DNA of 64,000 nt from the NCBI GenBank assembly GCA_031216915.1, contig CM062296.1:59192084-59256083 (forward strand), given 5' to 3'. The notes beneath the pieces were generated by a model. The model was not told the origin of the DNA. It did no database searches and worked only from the letters and a program-made list of their open reading frames with translations. This document shows, piece after piece, positions 55,971 to 64,000 of the stretch. The stretch's first letter is position 1, and every line of letters begins with the position of its first letter. Both the position numbers and the translations under genes were made by a program. Source of the stretch: Pictodentalium vernedei. Lineage: Eukaryota > Mollusca > Scaphopoda > Dentaliida > Dentaliidae.

Positions 55971-58760
55971 GTCACGCCCATATCTCAGGCGTGGTATGAC
56001 CTACAGACCTGGGACCAACACCAAATGAGTTGACACTCGATGGAGGTTCAAAATATGGATCAAGGTCACGGAGGTCACCTAGGGGTCATTGAGTACATTT
56101 TTCAGAATTGCTGGAAATCACATTTTTTGACCCCCTTAAAGTATTCCTGACGTACACACATGCATTTTGACGTAAAAAGTGGGCGTGGCCAAAATTTTTG
56201 AAAGTGGGCCACGCCCAAATCTCAGGCGTGGTATGACGTATGGACCTGGGAACAACACGGAATGAGTCGACACTTGATGTAGATTCAAAATATGGGTCAA
56301 GGTCACGGAGGTTTCCTATGGGTCATTGAGTGCATTTTTCAGAATTGCTGGAAATCACATTTTTTGACCCCCTAAAGTATTCCTGACGTACACACTTGCA
56401 CTTTGACGGAAAAAAGTGGGCGTGGTCAAAAGTTTTGAAAGTGGGTCACGCCTATATCTCAAGCGTGGTATGACGTATGGACCTGGGACCAACACCAAAT
56501 GAGTCGACACTTGATGGAGATTCAAAATATGGGTCAAGGTCACAGAGGTCACCTAGGAGTCATTGAGTGCATTGTTCAGAATTGCTGGAAATCACATTTG
56601 TTGACCCCCCAAAGTATTCCTGACGTACACACTTGCATTTTGACGTAAAAAAGTGGGCGTGGTCAAAATTTTTGACAGTGGGTCACGCCCATATCTCCGG
56701 CGTGGTATGACGTATGGACCTGGGACCAACACCAAAATGAGTCGACACTTGATGGAGATTCAAAATATGGGTCAAGGTCACAGAGGTCACCTAGGGGTCA
56801 TTGTGTGCATTGTTCAGAATTTCTGGAAATCACATTTTTTGACCCCCCCCCCCCCCAAAGTATTCCTGACGTACACACATGCATTTTGACGTAAAAAAGT
56901 GGGCCTGGCCAAACATTTTGAAAGTGGGTCACGCCCATATCTCAAGCGTGGTATGACCTACGGACCTGGGACCAACATCAAATGAGTCGACACTCGATGG
57001 AGGTTCAAAAATATGGGTCAAGGTGACGGAGGTCACCTAGGGGTCATTGAGTGCATTTTTCAGAATTGCTGGAAATCATTTTTTGACCCCCTAAAGTATT
57101 CCTGACGTACACACATGCACTTTGGCGTAAAAAAGTGGGCGTGGCCAAAATTTTGGAAAGTGGATCACGCCCATATCTCAAGTGTGGTATGACCTACGGA
57201 CCTGGGACCAACACCACATGAGTCGACACTCGATGGAGGTCCAAAATATGGGTCAAGATCACGGAGATCACCTAGGGTCATTGAGTACATTTTTCATAAT
57301 TGCTGGAAATCACATTTTTTGCCCCCCCCCCCCCAAAGCATTCCTGAGATTCATACATGCATTTTTACGTTAAAAAAGTGGGCGTGGCCAAAGAATATGA
57401 AAGTGGGTCACGCTCATATCACAAGCATGGTATGATAAAAGGACCTGGGACTAACACCAAATGAGTCGACACTTGATGGAGATTCAAAATATGGGTCAAG
57501 GTCACAGAGGTCACCTAGGAGTCATTGAGTGCATTGTTCAGAATTGCTGGAAATCACATTTGTTGACCCCCTAAAGTATTCCTGACGTACACACTTGCAT
57601 TTTGACGTAAAAAAAGTGGGCGTGGTCACAATTTTTGAAAGTGGGTCAAGCCCATATCTCAGGCGTGGTATGACGTATGGACCTGGGACCAACACCAAAA
57701 TGAGTCGACGCTTGGAGATTCAAAATATGGGTCAAGGTCACAGAGGTCACCTAGGGGTCATTGTGTGCATTGTTCAGAATTGCTGGAAATCACATTTTTT
57801 GACCCCCCAAAGTATTCCTGACGTACACACATGCATTTTGACGTAAAAAAGGGGGCCTGGCCAAACATTTTGAAAGTGGGTCACGCCCATATCTCAAGCG
57901 TGGTATGACCTACGGACCTGGGACCAACACCAAATGAGTCGACACTCGATGGAGGTTCAAAAATATGGGTCAAGGTGACGGAGGTCACCTAGGGGTCATT
58001 GAGTGCATTTTTCAGAATTGCTGGAAATCACATTTTTTGACCCCCTAAAGTATTCCTGACGTACACACATGCACTTTGACGTAAAAAAGTGGGCGTGTCC
58101 AAAATTTTGGAAAGTGGATCACGCCCATATCTCAAGCATGGTATGGCCTACGGACATGGGACCAACACCACATGAGTCGACACTCGATGGAGGTTCAAAA
58201 TATTGGTGTAGATCACGGAGATCACCTAGGGTCATTGAGTACATTTTTCATAATTGCTGGAAATCACATTTTTTGCCCCCCAAAGCATTCCTGAGATTCA
58301 TACATGCATTTTTACGTTAAAAAAGTGGGCGTGGCCAAAGAATATGAAAGTGGGTCACGCTCATATCTCAAGCATGGTATGATAAATGGACCTGGGACTA
58401 ACACCAAATGAGTCGACACTTGATGGAGATTCAAAATATGGGTCAGGGTCAAGGAGGTCACCTAGGGGTCAATAAGTGCATTTTCATGATTGCTGGAAAT
58501 CACATTTTCTGACCCCCAAAGCATTCCTGAGGTCCATACATGCATTTTTATGTTAAAAAAGTGGGCGTAGCCAACATTTTTGAAAGTGGTTCATGCTCCT
58601 ATCTCAATCGTGGTATGATGAATGGACCTGTAACTAACACCAAATAAGTCGACACTTGATGGAAATTCAAAATATGGGTCAAGGTCACGGAGGTCACCTA
58701 GGGTCCGCCTGAAAGAGGTCACCAAAGTCATCAAGTGCGTATTATTCAGAAATACTGGGA
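55971..58760 (+). repeat. 237-bp satellite, 12 monomers, with DR3/DR5 half-sites and higher-order structure
   Basis: The phrase GTCACGCCCATATCTC or a close variant starts at 55971, 56208, 56445, 56682, 56928, 57164, 57407, 57645, 57880, 58118, 58354 and 58590. Each monomer has GTGGTATGAC, GGACCTGGGACCAACACC, GAGTCGACACT, GGGTCAAGGTCACGGAGGTC, ACCTAGGGGTCATTGAGT, GCTGGAAATCACATTTTTTG, a C run and TATTCCTGACGTACACAC. In the first monomer AGGTCA is at 56063 and 56072 (3-base spacer) and GGGTCA at 56083 (5-base spacer). About 950 bases from near 56490 are repeated from near 57450, a four-monomer higher-order unit. Monomers decay at the right edge. Confidence 0.93.
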
Positions 58761-59308
58761 AATGAATTTTATTACACCTTAATGCGTTTCTAAAGTTTAT
58801 GAACGTATTTCATCACTCAAATTAGTGGACAGAGCCAAAAATGTCCATTTCTGATTCGAGTATCGAACCCTTTGAATGCTGGTCACATATATGCCTTTTC
58901 TGGTTTCTTATAAATAATTGTTCTGATTCCAGTATGAATATCTATAAACACTGTTAACGAAAACCCATTTCTGGTTTGTTTAAAAATATTTTACACCTGA
59001 AAATAAGCCTCCATAAATTCTCTTTCTGTATAGTTTATTCCTGATACTTTAACCCTTTTCACACAGACTTGAATTTCCTGGGTGCTGTAAATTCTGTTTC
59101 TCTAGTTGTATGTATGACTTCGGAAGATGACTTACATCAGCTACCTGTCAAATTCCTCCATCATTCAGCAATCTGACTACTTTTAATATATGTTATATTT
59201 TGAGCTATTGCACTAGCACTGTTACTCTTCTGGTATTCAATTCTGTAACATATTATTTAAATAAATATTGTTTAAACTAAAACTCGGTTCAGAGTACTCA
59301 GACCTAAT
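58761..59308. other. No gene; decayed satellite edge then AT-rich sequence
   Basis: The first part (CAGAAATACTGGGAAATGAA, TAAAGTTTATGAACG) still resembles a satellite monomer. The rest is unique-looking AT-rich sequence. Confidence 0.4.
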
Positions 59309-59312
59309 TTAA

Positions 59313-59554
59313 CCCTTTACCCAACGTAACGGGCAAAACCGGCCAGCGCTATGCTCAAAAATCGCCAATTAATTTCATTATTCTTTTCATTTTTGTCTCA
59401 AAAACATAGGTTATGACCCCTCGTTGGAACGAGCTCGTCGAGCTCGTTTCAACGAGGGGTCATAACCTATGTTTTTGAGACAAAAAATGAAAAAAAATAG
59501 TTATTCAAGAATTATTTTTGCAAGTGTCGTCTGCTTTTCAGGTTAGGTAAAGGG
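59313..59554. mobile_element. 242-bp TTAA-flanked palindromic MITE, copy 4
   Basis: TTAA at 59309-59312 and 59555-59558. Ends CCCTTTACCCAACGTAACGG and, inverted, AGGTTAGGTAAAGGG. Core palindrome TTTGTCTCAAAAACATAGGT, then ATGACCCCTCGTTGGAACGA and inverse (about 59394-59488). It is the best preserved family member; only a single base (GTTTCAACG for GTTCCAACG) breaks the inner stem. Confidence 0.88.
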
Positions 59555-59774
59555 TTAATGAAGGGGTTTTGTAAATTTCGATATGAACTGGGGACTCGTT
59601 GGAGATCCACAATGTATTTGACTTGGAAGGCAAACACAATTGTATGAGCTCGTTGATCTCATCCCTCCCTAAATGGCATTCTCATTTACAATGCCGGTTG
59701 CAGCAAATGTGAGAATCCCGTTTGCATTTTCAAGAAGATTCAACAAGAGTTTGACCTTACATCGCTATAGGACT

Positions 59775-60326
59775 TAGAGCTAGCTGTAGGTTAACCGAAA
59801 CCGAAACCGAAGCGAGGTTTTTAGATTTTTTTTAAAAACCGAAACCGAAACTGTCGCCATCCCGTAATCTAAGGTTTTTCGTTTTTTGTTAAATATTCTC
59901 TTGCTGCAGAAATTCACAGAATGTAACCATCCCAGAGTAGTGGCAGTGTCTGGGTACTCTCACTACTCTGGGAAACTACATTCTGTGAATTTCCGACATT
60001 TCAGTTTAGTTGTGTTTGCAGCTTTCCTCAAGTAGCGTGTAGGTGTTAGACCTCGAAAATGGCCAAGCACAATAAAAGTTCTATATATTTAGGTAATTAT
60101 TATATTGGCCTTCCTGATTCTTCATGTATTATAGCTTATTTCGGGAATTCATTGAGTTTCACTCAATTTCACTGCCATTCAGTTATGACTCCGGACATAA
60201 GAATGAGTTTTATTGAATTTTACTTGGCCTCATGAACAAACCAAAAACCGAACCGAACCGAGGTTTTACTCCACCTGAAAAACCAAAACCGAAACCGAAC
60301 AAGAAATTTAAAAACCTACAGCCGTA
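59775..60326 (+). mobile_element. 552-bp hAT-type element, copy 1
   Basis: Flanked by ATAGGACT at 59767-59774 and 60327-60334, an exact 8-bp duplication. Ends TAGAGCTAGCTGTAGGTTAA and, inverted, AACCTACAGCCGTA; TAGAG fits the loose hAT terminal rule. Subterminal regions are runs of AACCGAAACCGAA. Inside is a hairpin (59909-59993: AAATTCACAGAATGTA with inverse) and a 58-residue ORF at 60059-60235. It is too short to encode a transposase. Sister copy 61960-62535. Confidence 0.88.
60059..60235 (+). CDS. 58-residue ORF inside hAT-type element, copy 1
   Basis: ATG at 60059, TGA at 60233-60235. Product MAKHNKSSIYLGNYYIGLPD, SSCIIAYFGNSLSFTQFHCH, SVMTPDIRMSFIEFYLAS. The start sits in CGAAAATGG, close to the animal Kozak pattern. 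The same 177-base ORF is intact in the other element copy (62268-62444) with four residue changes (I/V, L/I, N/H, Q/H). I recognise no domain. It may be a captured exon, a leftover of an ancestral transposase or chance. There is no evidence of expression. Confidence 0.3.
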   Translation: MAKHNKSSIYLGNYYIGLPDSSCIIAYFGNSLSFTQFHCHSVMTPDIRMSFIEFYLAS

Positions 60327-60336
60327 ATAGGACTTT

Positions 60337-60781
60337 GTGATTCAATTGTTATTGATCATCAGAGCCTATATTTTCATCAATGTGTCGTTTATCGGGCGAC
60401 TTTCAAATTTACTTACTTTCACGCAAGTAATTTTGGACACGGTGATGATAGCCAGGGTTCACAACTTTACCAACAATCAGATCAATGAAAGTATCACTTT
60501 ACAAAACTCAGCGTCCATCCTGATATTTCCTAAATTGTACACAAAACCGTCCTCACGGCCAAGAATCTTGTGCATAAAGTCGATGGTATGAAGATGTTAA
60601 AAATATCTGTATCAATGAAACACGGCGCGTCGATATTCTTATCACAGTGGCATTTAATTGGAGTAAAAGATCCACTCTGGTCTGTATTTGTTCCACTTAT
60701 GGAACGAAAAGACATAGTACCTACAAAGGGATCGAATAGTACACAGCAACTACTGTGGAGCTACACAGATGGTGTGATGTG
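60337..60781 (+). pseudogene. Possible host-exon remnant, CSPG/FREM-repeat-like (weak)
   Basis: A plus-strand segment between mobile elements whose two frames look unlike the repeats. The first (60337-60545) reads FIGRLSNLLTFTQVILDTVM, then HNFTNNQINESITLQ. After a frameshift near 60545 the second (60543-60781) reads KMLKISVSMKHGASIFLSQW, HLIGVKDPLWSVFVPL and ends TDGVM, stop. LTFTQ...D, H.....NESITLQ and GASIFLSQWHLIGVKD resemble the end and start of successive CSPG4/FRAS/FREM-type extracellular repeats (fTQxdIdxg..Y.H....nDs; G..i.Ls..hL...D). The match is by eye, partial and frameshifted, and could be chance. No splice sites are convincing. Confidence 0.25.
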
Positions 60782-60941
60782 ATTTCTTACCTTAACCCTT
60801 AAGCTTGCGGCCGACGGGTCTGAGTAATTTAATTTATACTACCCCGGGCGAGTGAAAGAGTAGAGGTATAATTAAATTAAGGTGCAATCTAAGTAACAAC
60901 AAAAATGGATTTCTTTTAAAATCCAAGTCTGAATTCCTTAA

Positions 60942-61266
60942 CCCTTTGAACTCTAGTGGTATCTTCCATGTCAGTTCAATGGCAGCAATTAGAAGAGTCC
61001 GGTGTATCAATATTTTTGTTTCTTGTTATAGATTATCTGTAAATTGTAAAACGTCATTGATATATCATAAAACAAAATATCTTTCTATCTTTCAGTATTC
61101 ATTATTTTAAGCAGACCAATCAATATTTACAACGTGCAGCCTCGGGGCTGCACGTTGAAAATATTGATTCGTCTACCATATACATTTACTGAACGGCCAT
61201 CTTATTTAATGACGTTATGACGTATCATGTTGCTGGCCGGAAAAAAGGCCGCAAGAGTTCAAAGGG
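60942..61266. mobile_element. 325-bp TTAA-flanked element, second family
   Basis: TTAA at 60938-60941 and 61267-61270. Ends CCCTTTGAACTCT and, inverted, AGAGTTCAAAGGG. The centre has CAATATTTACAACGTGCAGC with inverse GCTGCACGTTGAAAATATTG (about 61110-61168). The first seven bases (CCCTTTR) match the 242-bp family, suggesting mobilisation by related enzymes; the interiors are unrelated. Confidence 0.85.
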
Positions 61267-61959
61267 TTAAAACACAACTATATGTACACAAATTATTCAC
61301 CAAAATGAAGTTCGCGGTGTACAAAATACATGAATTATAAGTCTTTAACCCACAATGTTGATGGCAGACATAAACGGTTCCCAGAAGTCTGCTACTGTAT
61401 TTGATCCTGAACTGATCATAAAATATTTAAAATGCATATCCTAGTCTAGATACTCGAATTCAGAAGTGTGTGTGTTAGTGAGTGTGGGGTATATTTATGT
61501 GTGGGTAAGGTGTTGTGTTCAGTTCTGGAACGTGGTGAATTATGTTCTGTTCTGGAACGTGGTGAAATTATTGGTTATCTAACATCGGACTTCAGATCGC
61601 AAGGTAGCATGCTGGCTTTCAATCCGCCACATCTGAGATCTGTCTCTGCGCAAAGCACCTAACCTCTATTGTCTGTGCACGGAGTGTTAAGGCTACTGCG
61701 CATCGGTGGTATGCATGTCGTCAAACCATTCTAACGCTGATAGTGAAGGGCTAGTAAGTCGGAGATTTCGATAGTTACTAGCCGCTACATGATGGTTCTA
61801 CTCCAGCTTCTCCCACCTGTAGAACTGTCCGACACGATATTACCCCTCCCTTATAAAAAAAGTACCATTGTAAACCATGGTAACTCACAAAATACCCTGG
61901 TAATACCATGGTATACCATGGTATTACCAGGGTATTATGGGATTTATCATGGTTTACCA

Positions 61960-62535
61960 TAAAGCTGTAGGTTAACCGAAACTGAACCGAGGTTTTTAGT
62001 TTTTTTAAAAAACCGAAACCGAAACCGTCGACATACCGTAATCTAAGGTTTTTCGTTTTTTATTAAATACTCTCTTGCCAGCTCTTGCTGCAGAAATTCA
62101 CAGAATGTAGCCATCCCAGAGTAGTGAGAGTACCCAGACACTGCCAATGGCTGTGTCCGGGTACTCTCACTACTCTGGGAAGACTACATTCTGTGAATTT
62201 CCGACATTTCAGTTTAGTTGTGTTTGCAGCTTTCCTCAAGTTGCGTGTAGGTGTCAGACCTCGAAAAATGGCCAAGCACAATAAAAGTTCTGTATATTTA
62301 GGTAATTATTATATTGGCATTCCTGATTCTTCATGTATTATAGCTTATTTCGGGCATTCATTGAGTTTCACTCATTTTCACTGCCATTCAGTTATGACTC
62401 CGGACATAAGAATGAGTTTTATTGAATTTTACTTGGCCTCATGAACAAACCGAAAACCGAACCGAACCGAGGTTTTTCTCCACCCGAAAAACCAAAACCG
62501 AAACCGAACAAGAAATTTAAAAACCTACAGCTCTA
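61960..62535 (+). mobile_element. 576-bp hAT-type element, copy 2
   Basis: Flanked by GTTTACCA (61952-61959) and ATTTACCA (62536-62543), seven of eight identical. Ends TAAAGCTGTAGGTTAACCGA and, inverted, AAACCTACAGCTCTA. The inner hairpin at 62093-62201 (GAAATTCACAGAATGTA, CCCAGAGTAGTGAGAGTACC and inverse) is longer than in copy 1. It carries the intact 58-residue ORF at 62268-62444. Confidence 0.87.
62268..62444 (+). CDS. 58-residue ORF inside hAT-type element, copy 2
   Basis: ATG at 62268 in CGAAAAATGG, stop at 62442-62444. Product MAKHNKSSVYLGNYYIGIPD, SSCIIAYFGHSLSFTHFHCH, SVMTPDIRMSFIEFYLAS. The frame is open upstream to 62085 through the hairpin, but the shared start is the one given. 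Product unknown. Confidence 0.3.
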   Translation: MAKHNKSSVYLGNYYIGIPDSSCIIAYFGHSLSFTHFHCHSVMTPDIRMSFIEFYLAS

Positions 62536-62606
62536 ATTTACCATGGTACTTTTTTTTTATAAGGGCTGCTGATGAAAGTGTCGTTAAACCTTAATAAAAA
62601 ATATAA

Positions 62607-62809
62607 TTTTATTCTTTTCTTTATAATGGATGATTAATCTTTATTTATGAAACTTTAATCTGACAACTAGAGAGGCTTGTGGGGTAAAATATTATTCTCC
62701 TCTCTTCCGATTTGTTTCCCACTGTGCCGTCTACTCGTCCACTGCTAAACTATCCAGTCACATTCTGTGAGGAATTAGGCCTTGTTAAGGCACTAAACCT
62801 GTCTAACCC

Positions 62810-62811
<2 letters not shown>
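62607..62811. other. No recognisable feature
   Basis: Short unique-looking AT-rich gap between two SINE copies. Confidence 0.4.
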
Positions 62812-62840
<29 letters not shown>

Positions 62841-63181
62841 TTTTACGACACTTTCAGCAACCAGGGTCACACCGTGTCGCACAGTTTTACATGTGGAGGG
62901 ACGGTAGTAATACCCGGAGACAACCACCAAGCAGCTCTAAGCAACTGTCAGATCCTTTATCTTACCAAATCGAAACAAGCAGAGTTAGCAGTGGTTGAAA
63001 GCAAGTGCGCTGTCGATGTGCAGTACGCTTTAGTTCACAGTGCGCCCCCCCCCCCTTTCCCCCGACTGGGCACTCGGGATAAGGTTTCTTTCCAAAGACA
63101 CAACGCAGATGAAGTGGGTAATGATCGAACCGTCGACCTGTTGGTATAAGGTTCAATGCTCTAGCCCATGACACACTGCAC
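62812..63181 (-). mobile_element. SINE copy, minus strand, diverged subfamily
   Basis: On the minus strand the tRNA-like head reads CATGGGCTAGAGCATTGAAC (A-box region) and GACGGTTCGATCATTACCCA (B box), followed by GCGTTGTGTCTTTGGAAAGA, a C/G patch, GGTTGTCTCCGGGTATTACT, CCTCCACATGTAAAACTGTG, GGTTGCTGAAAGTGTCGTAA and an (AAAT)n tail (plus-strand TTTA repeats at 62812-62843). Head, body order and tail match the complete SINE. No target duplication was read. Confidence 0.78.
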
Positions 63182-63341
63182 TGTTTTTCTCACTACTGGA
63201 TTACAGTGTTGACCACGCCTGAACGTTTACATTTTCTCTCTTTCTCTCTCTTCTCTCCTCTCCCCTTCTCTCTGTGAATTTGAGCTATGCTTATTTTACG
63301 GGTTTGTTATCGCCAGTTTTTAACGATTATTCGTCATATAA
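63182..63341. other. No gene; CT-rich patch
   Basis: A CTCTCTTTCTCTCTCTTCTC-type pyrimidine patch at about 63235-63275, otherwise unremarkable. Confidence 0.5.
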
Positions 63342-64000
63342 TTTAATGATTTGCCCCGCCTCTGCGTTTGATTGGTTGAAAGCATACAGTGTGAAAGTCG
63401 TCAAAATCGTATAAACCAAATCACGTTGATTTGGAATGTCTACACGTTCGCAATAACTTCGCACATCCGATCCAACTTTGAAGACTCTGGAAGCCCCGCC
63501 CACTCAATCCAATTGTCACCGTGAGGGCGTGACGGCAGACTGATAGATGTAAACAAAGATCAATGATCGATTTTTCATCGCCTCCGATCAGCGAGAATAT
63601 AATGATAATTTCTCGGGAACAATTGAATTTAATAAACTATACCGAACTGGGAGACGAATAAAAAAAGATCATACACCCAAACATGATTTTGGGAGAACTT
63701 AAAAAAAAATGTTTTTAATAATATTGTTACGTGACTTGCTAAATATCTGTCGTCTACGATCGAAAATCAAAACAACAAACAATTTGACAATGATTGGCGT
63801 GACCTGTTTGTGGCACATTTTCCTGAGTTTGAACATGTGTTATCTTTTGCGAAAATTAAAAGTTTGTCGTTCACGTGCACATAGTTTTTATATTTTAATA
63901 TTACAGCCGGATTAAATTATAAGAAATAACTGTTGTTTTCCTTCGGTTTGTGCGATATAAACCGAAGGAAAACAACAGTTATTTTTTAATTTCATGTTTT
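63342..64000 (+). mobile_element. 0.73-kb non-autonomous element, copy 2 (runs to window end)
   Basis: Same sequence as 10494-11225: TGATTTGCCCCGCCTCTGCG, TTTGATTGGTTGAAAGCATA, TCACCGTGAGGGCGTG, ATGATCGATTTTTCATCGCC, CCCAAACATGATTTTGGGAG. Ends in a simple hairpin, GAAATAACTGTTGTTTTCCT with inverse around CGGTTTGTGCGATATAAACC (63923-63987). Small indels distinguish the copies. The true end may lie beyond 64000. Confidence 0.75.

Larger units (their letters stand above)
61848..62565. mobile_element. Palindromic CCCTTATAAAA element, itself interrupted by a hAT element
   Basis: Ends CCCTTATAAAAAAAGTACCA and, inverted, TGGTACTTTTTTTTTATAAG then GG. Without the hAT insertion (61960-62535 plus one 8-bp repeat) it is about 134 bp and almost wholly self-complementary, with inner repeats of ACCATGGTA and CCCTGGTAATACC. 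It has no coding capacity. A target duplication was not resolved. Confidence 0.78.
61600..62606 (+). mobile_element. Diverged SINE interrupted by a nested element
   Basis: The left part, 61600-61847, aligns to the SINE body of 49208-49576: GCAAAGCACC, ATCGGTGGTATGCATGTCGT, CAAACCATTCTAACG and CCAGCTTCTCCCACCTGTAG. The right part resumes at 62566 with CTGCTGATGAAAGTGTCGTT and AAACCTTAATAAAAAATA, matching the 3' end seen in the minus-strand copy at 62812-63181 (GCTGAAAGTGTCGT). The split is caused by 61848-62565. The tRNA head is poorly preserved (TTTCAATCCGCC may be the B box). Confidence 0.7.

Noticed and set aside
59800..60310. AACCGA-type runs as telomere-like repeats
   Set aside because: They are short subterminal runs confined to the two hAT-type elements and appear in both orientations.
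60795..60937. TTAACCCTTAAGCTTGCGG as another TTAA element end
   Set aside because: No matching inverted end with TTAA was found within a reasonable distance.

Overview
The window reads as nuclear DNA of an animal, most likely an invertebrate. No complete host protein gene, rRNA gene or free-standing tRNA gene is visible. The evidence is dead EN/RT retrotransposons of animal type, a tRNA-derived SINE family with an AATA-type tail, many short non-autonomous DNA transposons, AT-rich long-period repeats, and an unusual number of poly(dG)/poly(dC) tracts. I cannot name the phylum from sequence alone.

Layout. 0-6 kb: a Tc1-like transposase remnant, a reverse transcriptase remnant, then a minus-strand LINE (1.3-5.4 kb) broken by three small DNA transposons whose target duplications can be read. 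6-15 kb: inverted repeats, a 128-bp tandem array (7.5-8.2 kb), a roughly 270-bp tandem array (9.2-11.7 kb) split by a 0.73-kb element whose second copy closes the window, TTAA-flanked 242-bp elements, a LINE ORF1 remnant and a SINE fragment. 15-23 kb: a possible lone terminal exon (15.55 kb), LINE pieces in a 5'-inversion geometry (15.9-18.0 kb), TA-flanked and hAT-like non-autonomous elements, and another dead LINE (21.5-22.9 kb).

23.6-55.1 kb is a mosaic of two sequence classes. The R blocks are AT-rich tandem modules of about 0.8 kb in higher-order units of about 2.0-2.2 kb, punctuated by a 43-bp box followed by poly-T. The X segments are a 3.5-4.7 kb sequence present as one diverged copy (25.5-29.0 kb), one partial copy (32.7-33.6 kb) and a recent tandem pair (43.9-48.2 and 48.7-53.4 kb). 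One member of the pair carries a SINE with 12-bp target duplications and the other has the empty site, which orders the events. A short module in the R blocks keeps an open frame in 11 of 13 full copies and has diverged relatives in the X segments and at 34.4-34.8 kb.

55.9-58.8 kb is a 12-unit, 237-bp satellite whose monomers each carry nuclear-receptor-type half-sites in DR3 and DR5 spacing and which contains a four-monomer higher-order repeat. 59-63 kb holds two hAT-type elements with 8-bp duplications, both carrying the same 58-residue ORF. One is nested in a palindromic element that is itself nested in a SINE. A possible host-exon remnant lies at 60.3-60.8 kb. Nothing here forms an operon or a pathway; the functional story is transposition, tandem duplication and decay.
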